A stretch of 64,000 nucleotides of DNA, taken from contig JANVCC010000267.1 in assembly GCA_025345505.1 (NCBI GenBank), forward strand, positions 2,197,596 to 2,261,595, in the 5' to 3' direction. The notes under the pieces were generated by a model, which did no database searches, was not told the origin of the DNA, and worked only from the letters and a program-made list of their open reading frames with translations. This DNA is from Todiramphus chloris collaris. Taxonomy: Eukaryota; Chordata; Aves; Coraciiformes; Alcedinidae. Of the stretch, positions 22,001 through 38,200 are shown piece by piece; positions within the stretch are counted from its first letter, which is position 1; each line of letters opens with the position of its first letter. Made by a program: the position numbers and the translations under genes.

Positions 22001-25000
22001 ATGGAGCTCAGCGGCCTAGTGCGAGCCCTGAGGCTGGAGGGGCCGCGGGGCGCAGAGCAGCTGCCCGCCGCTGTCCCGCCGGCCGAGCAAGTCCTGCTCC
22101 AGATCGGGCTGCTCCTCTCGCAAGGGGCCGGCGGTGGCTCCGGGGCCGGCGTGGTCAGAGAGCTGGGCGCGCTGGTCGAGGCCGCGGACTGCAGGTGGCT
22201 TTTCGGAGGCGTGAGCCCCGCGGCGCTGGGCGAGCTGGTGGCTGGGCTGGGCGGGTACGCGGCACCCCCGCAGCAGCAGCAAGATGCTGCCGATCTCCCC
22301 AGCGAGGACGGAGCCTACGCTGCCGCAGCCGAGAGAGCAGCGGACGTCGGCTCCGTGTTTCTCCATCTCCTGGAGAAGCTGGAAGCTGCCAAGCGCCAGG
22401 AGTGTCTGGGCATCCCTGTGGTGGGTCCGATCCTCTGCCGTGTGACGGGGCCCATCTACATCTTCGCTGCCACGCACGTTGTGGAGAGGCCCTGGACGAA
22501 CGCGAGGTCTCGGTCCGTGGCGCAGGAGCTGCTGGCGTTGCTGGTTCGGGCTGCAGGCTGCGGGTCGGTGGCTGAATTCCTTCGGGGAAAGAGCGAAGAT
22601 GAGGAAGGAAGATTTGCGGCAGTGATGGGGCTCCTGAAACAGCAGTTGACCAAGTGAGTAGGAAGGGGAGGGCAGCAGTGGAGGGGGTGGCATGTTTGTC
22701 TGGTCTTGGTGTAGGAAATACTCGAAACTTGAGAAACTATGTGAGCTCAGGCACTGCAAGACCCTCAGCAATAAATATGGGGCCAGGAGCTTTACAAATA
22801 CCCCAGTACTGGAAGTGGTGGAGGGTGAGGAATCAGCCGGAGCTTGTCAGCTGAGCAGCCCAGGTGCCTGGGAAATGAGCCTTTGTTAGTTCCAGTGTTC
22901 ACTGAGCTCATGTTCGTGTTTCCAGAGACACTTGGAAGTGTAACCCTGCCACAAAGTTCGTGTTCTCCTGGACACTGCCTCACGTCACCCGGCCCTGGCT
23001 CAGCCATTACCTGGAGCGTGTCCTCCCGCCTTCGCTGCTCATCTCGGACGACTACCGGGAGGAGAATAAAATCCTGGGCGTGCGCTGCCTGCATCACATC
23101 GTTCTCAATGTGGTGAGGGATTTGAGAAATTGGATCCCTTTCTGGGTGTTGTTTGATGGAGGGGTGGGTTGGAACCTGTTAGGATTCCTAACTGCTAATC
23201 CCAGTTCTGCCATCAACTGGCAGTTCGCCACCATCTCCCTGCATGTGTAAATACGTGCAGTTCTGACATCTGCTAAGCAAAGAACCACTTTGCCACCTTC
23301 CAAACTCAGACCATTAATATATCGGCCTGACAACAGTTTGCAGGGCAGGAGATTAAAATAACACCAGTGGAACTGCAGGAGATCTGCTGGGGAGGCAAAG
23401 GAAGGCGGCCGCTCCCGTGCGTGGCAGGGTTTAACCTGCATTTATTACAGTGCCTGCTCCTGCACTGTTGTGAGCAGTGTCCTAACGTTCGGTGTGCAGG
23501 AGGGTTGCTTTTATAAGTCCTGGGTTTGCCAAGGCTCTTCTCTTTTATGAGGTTAAGCGGGTGCTGAATGTGATGCAAGGGAATAACAGTGCTGTTCTCT
23601 GCTGTTGCAGCCAGCGGCTGATCTGTGCCAGTTCAACCGGGTGCAGGTCGTGTACCACGCGCTCTACAACCATCTCTATTCACGAGAGGCCCCTCTCATC
23701 CAGGTAGGACAGCAGAACGGTGCTTTCACCTGCCGGGTGGTAGCCTGGGGTAGCCCCATGGGGGAGGGATCACCAGCTTGAGGCATGAGGAGGTGGAACC
23801 TGTTTCCTCGTGGACAGCCCAGTCAGGCTGTTCCTGGCCAGTACCTGTGGCCGAGAGACAACGTAACAGAGCAGATTTCAGGAAAATATCAAAGTCAAGG
23901 GAGGATCTCTTGCCTCTTCCAAGTGGCAGCCTTGCCGAAGAGCTCGCTGCTCACCAGCAGCAGAAGTGGTCGGGTCCATCAGGCGGCCTCCATCAGCTGT
24001 GGGTGGTCAGCAGGGTTGGGAGTTCCTGGTGTTTTGGGGAGAACACCATCAGGATCCCCCTGTATTGACCCCCTCTCGCCAAACCAGGCAGTGCTGCTGT
24101 GCCTGCTGGACTTGCTGCCAGTCCTGGAGAGAGCCCAGCGGCAGCAGAAGCAACTGAGAGCAACGGGCCCCTGTGACGAGGTGCTGCAGCTGGTGCTGAC
24201 CCACATGGAGGCCGAGCATCGGCTGGCTCTGCGGCGGGTGTACGCCCGGACCCTGCCCGCCTTCGTGCAGAGGTGAGAGCGGCACCCGCAGCCCTGCCCG
24301 GCCTCGCTTTGGCCTCGATGTAACTCCCTGCTCGGCGTGCGGTTCTTCCTGGCAAGCTGCACCACGAGAGGCTTAGACTGGGTATTAGGGAAAAGTTCTT
24401 CACAGCAAGAGTAGGCAGAGGCTGGCACAGGCTGCCCGGGGAGGGGGTTGAGTCAAGCCCTGGAGGTGTTTTAAGGGTCGTTTAGATGTGGCGTTGGGGT
24501 ATGTGGTTTAGGGGTGAACTTTGCAGAGTAGGGTTGGACTCGATGACCCCAAGGGTCTTTTCCAAGCTGAATGATTCTGTCGGCAGGCTCGGCATCCTGG
24601 TAGCACGGCACCTGAAGAGGCTGGAGCGCGTCATCCTGGGGTACCTGGAAGTCTGTGATGGCCCCGAGGAAGAAGCGCGACTGGGAATACTGGAGACGCT
24701 GCGGTGCGCCATAGAGCACGCCTGGCCCAGGTACCTGTCGCGGGGAAGGCGCTGTAGCAAGCGCGTGCTGAACGCTGTCCCTCCTTCACAGCCAGTTACT
24801 GTGCTGGGAGGAAAAGCCCTGAAATCCTAAGGGAGAACCTGGCAGCGGGAGGAGTCGCTGCTTTGCGGCAAAACCTGGCCTCAGAATTGAGCTGGGTCCT
24901 CATTTTGACCTGGCTTGTGCCCGTTTTAGAAGCACTGATGTGGCTACAAGCGAATCGAAGTTCTCTGCACGGCGGAACTGGCTGTGAACTGGGGTGACGG

Positions 25001-26333
25001 GTGTTCCCAGTACACCACCCTGAGGTCCCCTCTGAGTCCAGGGCCTGTGTCCCCTGGTGGGCACACAGAATGGGGCAGCTTCTTCAGCCTCATTGCTGGA
25101 GCGGTTGCTCATCTTAGCCCAGCTACAATCCTGCTCCACAGGTAAACGGCAACTCACAGCTCTTCCTGAAGAATACCTGGGAACTGGGTTGTGCTTTCCC
25201 CTGGCTTGTGAAGAGGGTTTAGTGAGGCGTGGCTGCTGTCTCCCTTTGCAGGATGCCGTGCAGGCTCCCGGTGCTTCTCAAAGCCCTGCTGAAGATGATC
25301 TGGGATGTACACACTGACCAAGGTTCAACGCCAGAGCCGGTAAAAGCTGCCTTACTCCAAGGGGCCACGGAATGCCTCATCCTGCTGGATCGCTGCTCGG
25401 AAGGGCAAGTGAAGGTGAGATGGGGACCCAGCACTGCTCGTCTCTGAGCCCTTCCCCCTCAGCAGGGGCAGCACTGTGCATAGACTCACACAATAGTTTT
25501 GGTTGGCAGAGCCCTTTCAGCTCAGGGAGTCTGACCACTCCCCCAGCACTGCCAGGGCACCACCGAGCCATGGCCCTCAGCACCACAGCTCCACGGGGGG
25601 CTTGGAAACCCCTCCAGGGATCACGGGGACTCCACCACTGCCCTGGGCAGCCTGGGACAGCCCTGGACAGCCCTGCAGGGACTGCAAGAAATTGTTCCTC
25701 AGCTCCAACCTAAACCTGCCCTGGGGCAACTCCAAGCCAGTTCCTCTTGTGCTGTCCCTTGTCCCTTGGGAGCAGAGCCCGACCCCCCTGGCTCCAGGCT
25801 CCTGTCAGGAGCTGTCAGAGCCAGAAGCTCTCCCCTCAGCCTCCTTTGCTCCAGGCTCAACAAGCCCAGGGCCCTCAGCCGCTCCTCACCAGCCTCCTGC
25901 TCCAGCCCCTTCCCCAGCTCCATTGCCCTTCTCTGGCCACGCTCCAGCCCCTCAAGGTCCTGCTGGGATTGAGGGGCCCAAAACTGACCCCCCAGGATTC
26001 AAAGGACAGCCTTCCCAGTGCCCAGTCCAGACGTAGAAGAGCCTCTTGCTTCCTCAGCCCAACAGTATTTTGAAATCATCAATTCCCACCCACCTCAACA
26101 TCTCTTATTTACTGGCGTGATAGGAGATTCAATAGGCACTGACAGAATCTGTATGTGCTCTGTATCACCCTCTTCCAGCAGGCAGCTGGGGGTTGATAAG
26201 ACTCCAATTTGAGTGTGCCAGGGCACTGAAACAGCTCTCCCTCTGCTCTCAGGTCCTGCTGGCCGGCGTGTACAGCAGCTGTGCAGACACCCGTCTGCAG
26301 GAGTGCATCAGGAGGGTGCACGAGCACACGTGA
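22001..26333 (+). CDS. TTI2: TELO2-interacting protein 2 (TTT complex subunit)
   Basis: Seven exons (22001-22653, 22926-23112, 23611-23703, 24088-24272, 24587-24730, 25252-25414, 26253-26333) join in phase to 501 residues; human has 508. The conserved middle and C-terminus are unmistakable: VFSWTL...VTRPWLS...LERVLPPSLLISDDY, NKILGV.CLHHIVLNV, AVLLCLLDLLPVLE, MEAEHRLALRR.YAR.LPAFV, LKRLERVILGYLEV and ILLDRCSEGQVK. The protein is an alpha-helical repeat protein. With TELO2 and TTI1 it forms the TTT co-chaperone that stabilises PIKK kinases such as mTOR, ATM and DNA-PK (established knowledge). Exon 1 is long and its N-terminal half is GC-rich and poorly conserved; ATG 22001 is the first in-frame start. 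Intron 4 is almost entirely a CR1 insert, and intron 6 contains another. The C-terminal tail of exon 7 is shorter than in human. Confidence 0.95.
24356..24580 (+). mobile_element. CR1 LINE 3' end inside TTI2 intron 4
   Basis: Sense-strand CR1: GGCTTAGACTGGGTATTAGG, TTCTTCACAGCAAGAGT, GGCTGCCCGGGGAGG, GGTTGGACTCGATGACC, ending TTTTCCAAGCTGAATGATTC. It fills most of the 314-base intron and stops about six bases before the exon 5 acceptor. It is more diverged than the 25-30 kb copies and belongs to another subfamily. Confidence 0.82.
25488..26065 (-). mobile_element. CR1 LINE 3' end, block type A
   Basis: The longest CR1 copy in the window, antisense in TTI2 intron 6. The plus strand begins TTTTGGTTGGCAGAGCCCTT (the reversed tail). 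It runs through CCTCAGCTCCAACCTAAACC and CTTGGGAGCAGAGCCCGACC to TTGAGGGGCCCAAAACTGAC. It is truncated at the 5' end. It is about 95% alike by eye to the copy at 28.2 kb. Confidence 0.9.
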
Positions 26334-26721
26334 GGCACAGCCCAGCAACGCTCACCCCGCTTTTTGTACAGTAAAATATTTTTAATTTTTTAAAGTTATT
26401 GTCTTTCTCATCTCCCTCTGTTAGCCCCATACCCCCCAGTACCCCCAGGCCACGTTCCTCCCCAAGCACAGTCGGCGCTGAGCCTGGTGTGGTTGCAGAG
26501 AAGGTGGGGAGTCGTCTTCCTTCCAACCGTGCTTCCTGCAGGAGCCATACAAAGCTGCTGCAGCTGCCTGTGGTCGGGACGTGACTCTTGTGAAAGAAAA
26601 TTGTTAGTCTAGAGTATGGAGAAAGGAGTAATTTTTGAGGGTCCTGCACAATGGCAAAAGCTGGAAGGAATCCCAGTGCCAGAGTCCTCTCATCCGGTTC
26701 CAGACGGGGCTCGCGACAGGG
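26334..26721. other. shared tail-to-tail 3' region of TTI2 and MAK16
   Basis: Only 388 bases separate the TTI2 stop from the MAK16 stop on the other strand. Candidate signals are AGTAAA (26370-26375) for TTI2 on the plus strand and TTTAAT (26381-26386, ATTAAA on the minus strand) for MAK16. If both are used, the two 3' UTRs overlap or abut. Confidence 0.5.
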
Positions 26722-29820
<3,099 letters not shown>

Positions 29821-29822
29821 CA

Positions 29823-30180
29823 GGGCTGCCAGGGCACCACTGAGCCATGGCCCTCAGCACCACAGCTCCACGGGGGGCTTGGAAACCCCTCCAGGGATCA
29901 CGGGGACTCCACCCCTGCCCTGGGCAGCCTGGGACAGCCCTGGACAGCCCTGCAGGGGCTGCAAGAAATTGTTCCTCAGCTCCAACCTAAACCTCCCCTG
30001 GGGCAACTCCAGGCTGGATCCTCTTGTCCCATCAGCTGGACAAGAGATCTCACCCTTAACCTCACTCCAGCTTCCTGCCAGGAGCTGTCAGAGCCAGAAG
30101 CTCTCCCCTCAGCCTCCTTTGCTCCAGGCTCAACAAGCCCAGGGCCCTCAGCCGCTCCTCACCAGCCTCCTGCTCCAGAC
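29823..30180 (-). mobile_element. CR1 LINE 3' end, block type B
   Basis: Lies about 165 bases upstream of the MAK16 start. It shares the AACCCCTCCAGGGATCACGG and CTCAGCTCCAACCTAAACCT blocks with the other copies. In the middle it carries CTTGTCCCATCAGCTGGACA and GAGATCTCACCCTTAACCTC, a variant shared only with the copy at 61.5 kb. Confidence 0.9.
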
Positions 30181-32204
30181 CGATGAACAGCGAGCAGGGG
30201 AAGCTCCAGATGGGGAGATAACTGGAGGCACATCAAGCCAAGAGGCCGCTGGGGCCCATGGCTGGCGTGAGCTGTGACTGGAGCCCTGTCACCAGTCCCT
30301 GCCAGCGCGCACGACAAGGAGATGAGAAAAAAAAAAATCACATCGTTTGTTGCAAAGATTACAACCTAACCCTTCCCTCAGAGCAACCCTCCCATCAGCG
30401 TCGCCGGCACTAACACTGTACCCCGTCAGTGTCATTAGCACCTCCACTAATTCCGGTATTAATCCGGAGTGGCCAGTGCTGGAGGAAGGAGTCTGAGCTG
30501 CCTTGGGCTCGGTGCCACCAGCCGAGGCTGCCAGGCTGCCAGGAGCCCACCTGCCTGGCACTCGAGGCTCCTCTGCCTTCGTGATGCTCCCTGGGGCTGG
30601 GTTTCCAGAGCAACCAGCCGCTAGCACCCCGACTGGAGTAGCCTTATTATTTAACTGGGAGGTGAGCTGTGAAGGTGTGAATGGATCCCCAAATAGAACG
30701 GCTCACTTTTGTTCCTTCCATCACAGAAAGAAAACACGTTTTTCCTTTTATTCTTGGCAAAGCAGGGAAACAGGTGGAAGATAAAAATAACCCCTTTCTG
30801 AGAGCAGGCTTAGCATTAGTCATTTCCAGTCAGCCTAAGAAATAGAATTTCATCTTGTACATGCAAAGCGAAGGGCAACGGGCCCACTGTGGATGTGGGA
30901 CTGCCTGACAATAGCCATTGATGACCTTTGGTAATGTGCCATAAGGTACCAAATCTTGATGAATTGTTCTGATCCTCCCGTTTCCCCGCTGGCAAAGGCA
31001 TCTGCATCGTGCTGCTCGGGCTCCAGAGCCATGAAATCGTCTGCTCTCTCTGGCAAGTGAAGTGGCTGTGCCTTGCACAACAAGGCAGAAAGGAGTTTGT
31101 ATAAACGGCCAACAGTGGAACCAGAGAAGTTGTAAATTTGAGGTTTCACTGGAAAAAGTGAGACCGTGGGAATGTCTCTGATGCTCATAAAATGAATTTG
31201 GTACCTCTGTTCCTTCGCTCTCTTAACTGTAACATTTACAGCCCATTACACTCAGTAATTATTAACAGTGCAGCTGCTCATCTGCTCTCTTTCTAAACTT
31301 GTGGCCAGGAAATTGCAAACAGGCAATTAAATCGATCTGTTGTGCCTCTCACTGCCACGGGTTAGCATCACAACCGCGGCCGAGGAGTGGGGATTTTTAA
31401 CGGGGCTGTGTTCGTCGCTTAAAATCGCACGGGATCTCACCAGCTTTGTTGCCTGAGTCTCTGACAGGCTGAAACTGCTTCCAGCCTTAATTCTACCTGA
31501 ATTTCTTAGAGTTCCTCAAAAGTGTGATTTAATGGGGGGTGGCAGAGACACACAAGCGGCTGTAGGTAGCACAAAAATAGCACAGCACATAAAGCCTACG
31601 GTGAACGCTGGTTTTTAGCTGTCTTCAGACGAGCGTGGAGCGTGTGAGCAGCTCAGTGACATCTTTCTTGGTGACACAGACGGGGGGGCTGCCCTGTTGT
31701 TAGGGAAAGGTGTCACACTGGGGATTGTAGCAGCATCCTGGAGAAAGAAATCTCCCAAAATCTTGCTGATTTACTTTTCTCCGGTGCTTTTCTTTCAGGA
31801 ACAGTAAGCGCTTCAGAGACACTAACACATGAACCCATCTGGGAGGGATGTTGACATCGTCTCCTGCTGCACCGGGAGGCTGTGCCCAGGAGAGTGCAGC
31901 TCTGTTGATATGATTCTCCTCATCTTCACCACTTTTGGTTGCAGATGAGCTGTGATGAGTTTGGGTAACTTACCTGGATGTCGCACAGGAAATGAGTGGC
32001 TTAAATAAACCAAGAGAGCCTCCAACTCTTGGGTCTCCACCCCATGCTGTGGATCACACGGCCAGGAGACCAGGTCAGAGGTACAGCCTGTGTCCAGCCC
32101 GTGTCCGCAGGTTTTGGGGGAGGCTGGTTACTCTGAGGCACTAACAGTCCCGTGTTCTGTACACAGAAAACAGCTTCCAAACGAGGCACGCAGCCTCTCC
32201 CTGG
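30181..32204. other. MAK16-SLC18A1 spacer and SLC18A1 3' UTR
   Basis: No coding exon was recognised. The right part must include the SLC18A1 3' UTR. Weak minus-strand poly(A) candidates are TTTAAT at about 31528 and TTTATT at 30747. Neither is convincing. Confidence 0.5.
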
Positions 32205-35200
32205 CTACTCCGTGTTTCCTGCCTCCACGTCGCTGTCGTCTGTGAGAGGGAAATCACGCAGGGGTTTCTGAGCCATGTAGCTTCTGGTTTGCATGGGGCA
32301 TTCCTGGCTTAAGATCGCCTGGGTGAAGGAGAGAAGAAACCACGCTCTGGTAAAACCAGGATCAATTTGAATGGTTAGAGGGGGGGTTATCACTTGTGGA
32401 GAAAGGCAAAGCAGCCAACAGCTTCTGCCCAGGGAATACCAGCTGTGAGTTCAGAAAGGGGCCATAGCTCTGAACTTTTCTTCTTCTATTTTCTGAATTT
32501 TCCATCTCTTTCTGAGGGCCAAGGGGGGCCCTTGCGTCTTCCCTTTCGGGCCCTTGCCCGAAAGGGAAGACGCAATCCCTGGCAAATTTATTCTGATCTC
32601 CACCAAATCTCCGCATGATCAATCCCCTACATTTCGAGGGTATAAATTATTTCAACTCACAATCTTCTCCTCTTTAGCGGGGGGGCTGCGCAGGTACCAG
32701 CAGAGAGGAGCGTAAGCGATGTTGGTAACTCCGATGATGACCATCAGCCAGGGGAACCCAACGGCTCGGACGATCGCACCGCCTGTTGAGGGCCCTGCAA
32801 ATTTAGAGATGAAAAAAGACTCAGGTGGCAGATGGCAGAAGGTGCCTTTCCAGTTTGGAAACGCATCTATGCTTGACTGAGTTGCAGACTCGCTGCTGGT
32901 TGCTAGCACTGAACGCTGGGGTGGAGGAGAGGGAGCAATAAATCAAGTGAGGTACACCCCGGGTACATCGCGTTCCGGGTGAGAGTTCCTACCGATGGCA
33001 AAGCCCATGCAGAAGGCGACGTCAGCTATGGCATAGACGTTGCCGTAGATGGAAGTGTGGCGAAGGTCCACGAGGTAACCCATGATGGGCATCATTGAGG
33101 AGTCCACCATTCCTGCCCGAAGCAAAGAGGTACCCCATCAGTCATCTCCTTGCCCGAGGGCGGCTCTGAGAGCTGCCACCAACAGCCTGCCCGCAGCCAG
33201 CTTACCTATGGCGAAGCCAAGCCCACCATTGGGGCCGATCAGCCCGTAAATGTTTTTGGCCAGAGGGACCTTTGGTTGGAGGGAGAGGAGACATACGAAT
33301 GAGGCCAGAAGAGCTGAGTGAGGTGCGCGGGGAAAACGCGACACACGTGCAACCACTGAACGTCTGCCTGCAGGGCACGTAACCATCGCCCACACCTCCC
33401 CTGTGATTCTTCTATAGGAAGGTCCCTTCTGACCCGAACCATTCCGTGATCCTACGGAATCATCTCGTGCTACTTACGCACAAGAGGCTGATCCCCACCA
33501 CGGCCATGCCAACCAGGGAGCAGAGCCACCTGCAAGGAGGCCACGGTTAGCAGAGGGCAAGCGTTCTCGGCGCGCAGAGGGTACCACGAGCGTAACTCAC
33601 ACAGGACTGGGATGGAATCTCTTACATTCCACTTACCGGCCCAGTTTATTGGCCAGAATCCCAAAGAGACTGGTGCCGATGAAGTAGGATATGCTGGCGG
33701 GGAGGAACGCCATCCCTGAGAGAGAGAATTCAAAAAATTACTTAGTAAAGAGGCATACAATAACTGCTTAAGTAAAAAGCTTGGGCATAATTATGTAGTC
33801 AAATATTTGCGTTGTCTGCTGATTTGCCAGTTGTTTGTTTTTAATATACTCTCCCGACAACTATAAATCAACCTGATCAGCTCCCTTTCGCTGAGACAAC
33901 TTCCTTATTGAAACAGTGATTTATGTTTCATTTTCTTTCCTGTCTTCAACAGCTATAGAACGCAGTTAATCCTGCACATTTAGCCCAAGCTCTTCTGTGT
34001 ATTTGTTTTTTTTTTTTTATTTTCAGAATTATGGGGGTGGACAAACTGAGACAGACAAATAAGGAAGCCCCTTGAGTTCCCAGTAGCTTGTGAGATGGGC
34101 GGCTTGCACTTGAGCTGCGTCTAAATCCAAACTCCTCTCAAATCTCAGGTACCTGAAAAATCTAATGAATCTATTTGGGATTTTCTTGGATGTCTACTGA
34201 CCTCTGTCCCTTCTCCTCACAGCCAGAATCCTTGGTGCTGCTTCTCCCTCCCCTACCCTCGCTCAATCACTTCCTCGTGAGAAGCATCACAAGCTCTTAC
34301 TGGGATGGATGCTCCTGCCTGGCCAGGGGATAACTCAATTAGGAGCTCTCTCAGCCCTCCTGCTCCTGGGCTGCAATTCAATTTGGGATCTAAGTGTAGC
34401 CTGGGGCCCTCCCCGGGTCATTGCTCAGCCAATCGGGTTTTATAACAATTAGTTTTTATTTCTGTAGCAAACACAGACAATGTTATCTCCATAGCACATT
34501 TTCTAGGCAGCTGGTAATTAGCACGTACCATCCTGTCCTGCCTGGGACTCTCTAAATGGCCTTGTTTTACTCAGAGCTGCCTCTGTGAAACCCATCTGGC
34601 TGCCACCATTTCAGCCCAGCACGATACCATTATCTGCCCTGCAGAAGATGGGATTCGACAGGCTTCCCGTGCACCAAACAGCCTTTCTTCTGCCACTATT
34701 GCTCTTGTGGGGAGGCTGATTCTATACAATTTTTTCAATAATAGAGAAAAGCACATGGTATAGCTACCACTAAGGACGTTTCCAGCTGAAATTGGAGCAC
34801 CGTGCGGCCTGCGATCACTCTGAGCAGCTGAGGGCATATGTTTTCTTCTTTAGAATGATATAGGAGACGATCCGCTCCGTCTCACAGTGCCAAAGCAGGA
34901 CTGGGGTTCTAGCTAAACCCTGTCGAGCGACTGTTCAGGAGGGGAGGCTGCAAAGCACGGCACCTACCCAGCTGCCATTTTGGGGAGCACATGGTTTGCA
35001 TCATCCAGATGGGCAAGGTGGGCTCCAGCATGGCCACCCCCATGTTGGAGAAGCAGAGGGCTCCTGGCGGGGAGAAAAGGGAGAAATGTCCTAGTTCAGC
35101 CACCTTTTGCTGCTGTTTCAAGCAGACACGAGTGGATCTCTTTAATCAGGAGAGGGGAGGTGCTGAAAGAGGAGCACCTCTGATGTCCACCTTTACCTGC

Positions 35201-38200
35201 AGCGATCAGGATGTAGGGGTCTCGCAGCAGGGTGGTCAGCGGCGTGCCCTTGGTGCTCTGGGGGATGGCAAAGGAGGGGGTGACATCGTCCGAGAGCCCC
35301 GTGTCCCTTCGCACCCATCCTCCCTGGGGAGCCTGCGCCCGCTGCACTCACCGGCTCACCGCGCACATGTCCGTACTCACCTCGGGGGAGATCCTGGAGG
35401 GCTGCAGGATGCAGAGCTGCAAGGCTGGGAAGGAAAGCCTGCTGTTAGCTTATTGCTGGAGACGGCATCCCTTCGATCCACAGTCCCCTCTGGCTTTTCC
35501 TTCAGCCCCAGCCCCTTTCATGGGCAGAGCCCCCAGGGACGCAGTAACTGTGTTTGGGGACATCAGTCAAGTGGGCAGGGGGAGAAGTGGCTCCCAGCCC
35601 TGCTCCCATGGGAGGGAGCAGCCAAATTCCCGGAGGTGGACCAAGGTTAGCAGTGTTTTGTCACCCCGTGAAGTGCTCCAACGTGCAAATGCTGTCCTCA
35701 GGCTGCCAGCTGCCCGCTGCGGAGCCACGACTGGCACAGAAACTCAACATGGGAAAGAACAGGATTAAGAAGGGAAGTTTCGTATCTATGGGACCTGCGT
35801 TTCATTTTTCCAAAGGCTCTTCCATGCTTCGTTAAGGATGTCTTGCATTACAGCTAGGCGAGGATGGTAACCGTGACTGTAATTTAATTAGCTTAATACT
35901 TCCCACTGAAAGCACATGGTTCTGCTCTCTGTAACTCTGCCGTTCCACTCCGGAGGCTCCCGTGGCCTGCATCCCTAACACAGCTACTGGGGAAAGAACA
36001 AGGATCACCGTTTATGCTGGCAAAGCCTGATTCCTTCGTGGCGTGGTGAAGGGGCTGCGGACGAGCGTGGCTCTCACAAAGACTCCGTGGTTCAAAGAGC
36101 TTTACCGAATGTGCTGTTCAAGCCATTAAAGCAATCAAGGGGTTATTAAGTAATGAGGGACTAATTCTTACTACATTGCCGTGTCCTGCATCTGGTGGTG
36201 GAAAATGCCTGATTTAGAAAAAAACAATAAATAGCCAGTGTTGTGTTAATGTGCCCCTTCCTTCACAGCAGCCTCGTGAGTCTCCCTGAAGTATCCTCCT
36301 TTACATCTTTTCATGTGTGGTTTGGGGTTTTTTTTGGTAGGATTGAATCGTTTGGCTTCTCACCTCCATCCAAGAGGGCGAGGAATGCCAGGACCAGGAA
36401 GGGAGAGGATTTCCCCACGAATTCGTACATCACGCTCCCGAAGGGGGCCCCGACTGCAAGGCAAGGGCTGTGTCACACGGCGGCAGTGCCACCATCCCCA
36501 GCGCTCCGCTCCTGCCCTCCTGGTTGTCTCTGAACCCCCCGGTAGGTGTTTGGTGAGGGTAGTGGGAAGGTGTCGGGTCCCGTGGGCACTGGCTGTGGAG
36601 AGTTAGGAGAGGGAGGGAGGAGGACAGGTCAACCCTGCCCGTGGGGTGCTGCCAGGGAAGGGGCACAGCCAGGCAGGCGGAAGCTGTAGGTGATGGCCAA
36701 CAAAGCTCTGGAGATGCTGTTGATGTAAACCCCATTGGGAGCAAGGTTTCCTTACTCAACACGCCCAAGGCCAAGCCTCCAAGAGCGATCCCCATCGCGT
36801 TGCCCCTCTCAAAGTCGTCTGTGTACACGCTGGCCAGCATGCCCAAGCCTGGGAGCAGAGAGAAAGCAGAGGCCACGTGAGGCTGTTTGGTGCCGTGGTG
36901 GTTGGGGAGGCTCCTCTCTGAGGAGCCTTGGCTCTTGGGGCAATTTATCTGCTTGCCAGCTGGGCTGTGTGAGTGCTGCACTTGCACCAGCCAGGGAGGC
37001 ACAGTGAGGAGGAGGAGGAGTTTGAAGCCGAGGAAGGCACTTGGTGTGTCTGTGCTGCTGCTCGTTGCTGAGGCGATGACTGAACCCAGACAGGGGAGGT
37101 AATGGAGTGACTGTGGGGCAGCTAAAACAGTTACCTGCGACTGATGAGAAGGATGAGCCAACGCCTTGGAGGGCTCGGGCGATGAACAGCAAGGTGTAGG
37201 TGCCTGAGAAAGCGAACACTGCGGAGGAAGGAGAGAGATGGTGTCAGGCAGGACTGAGCGTTAAATCCCCACAGAGGGTAAGAGTGGCTTCAGCTTGCAC
37301 CAGTTTGGGTGCTGGGTGCCGCTCGCCCGTTCTTGTCATTGATTTCAGAGCCCAGTTCCTCTGCTCTCACTCCTCTCTCCTGCACGGGGACAGCGGTGCA
37401 AGGCACAGACTGAAGCATTTTCTCCGCGTGCTGCGGCGTCTGAAGGTCAGACAGAAGGGAGATACTCACTGACTGTGGAGATGAACATGATGGTGAAGCC
37501 GACGAACATGGGGATGTGGTATCCTATCCTGAAAAGGGACAGAGAGGCACCACCTCAGCGAGGATTCCTCAGTCCAGCTGGAGGTCTGGTCCTGCTGCCC
37601 ACCCTTAGCACATGAGTCTTCATGAGCAGGTGAGCATCTCCTGAACCCGTGGATGGGCCCACGAGTGGTGTCCAAGGAAGCACCCAGTGTCTAAGTGCCC
37701 TCAGACAATACTCTAAAGCACACCCAGAGACCTGGCTCTGTTTTTCCACCTCATCTGCCCACACAGAGATGAGCCCAGGGGCAGGAAATCTGAAACCAAC
37801 ATTAGATCCACAGCCGGGTGGGAACCTTTCTTTATTTGATGGCAACTGGTATTAAACAGCATCTGGTCTCATCTGAGGAGAGCAGCAGTGAGGCTGATGT
37901 AAAATAAACTTTGCAAGGCATTGGTAGGCTTTTAGAAAAGGTAAAATTCCTGCTTCTTCTGATGCATATCTCCTCCCCTGTGCTGTGCTACCCACCGGTT
38001 CCTCTACTCCCTCCTCATGTGCAGCACAGGCTTCTACTGGCAATTCCATTAGCAGGCAGGAGCTGCCTGTCCCCGAAGGGCTACACCCTGATACAAACCC
38101 AGGTCTCTGACCTACCTGTTGGTCAGGAGACCCACGAATGGGTTGACCACCAGCTGTACGAGAGCCTTGGAGGCAAAGAGCAGCCCCACACGGACGTTTT

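Noticed and set aside
25503..26036. Repeated similar peptides (for example starting MAEPFQLRES) at 20, 25.5, 28.2 and 29.8 kb, suggesting a gene family
   Set aside because: All are translations of the non-coding 3' end of CR1 copies, in sense or antisense.
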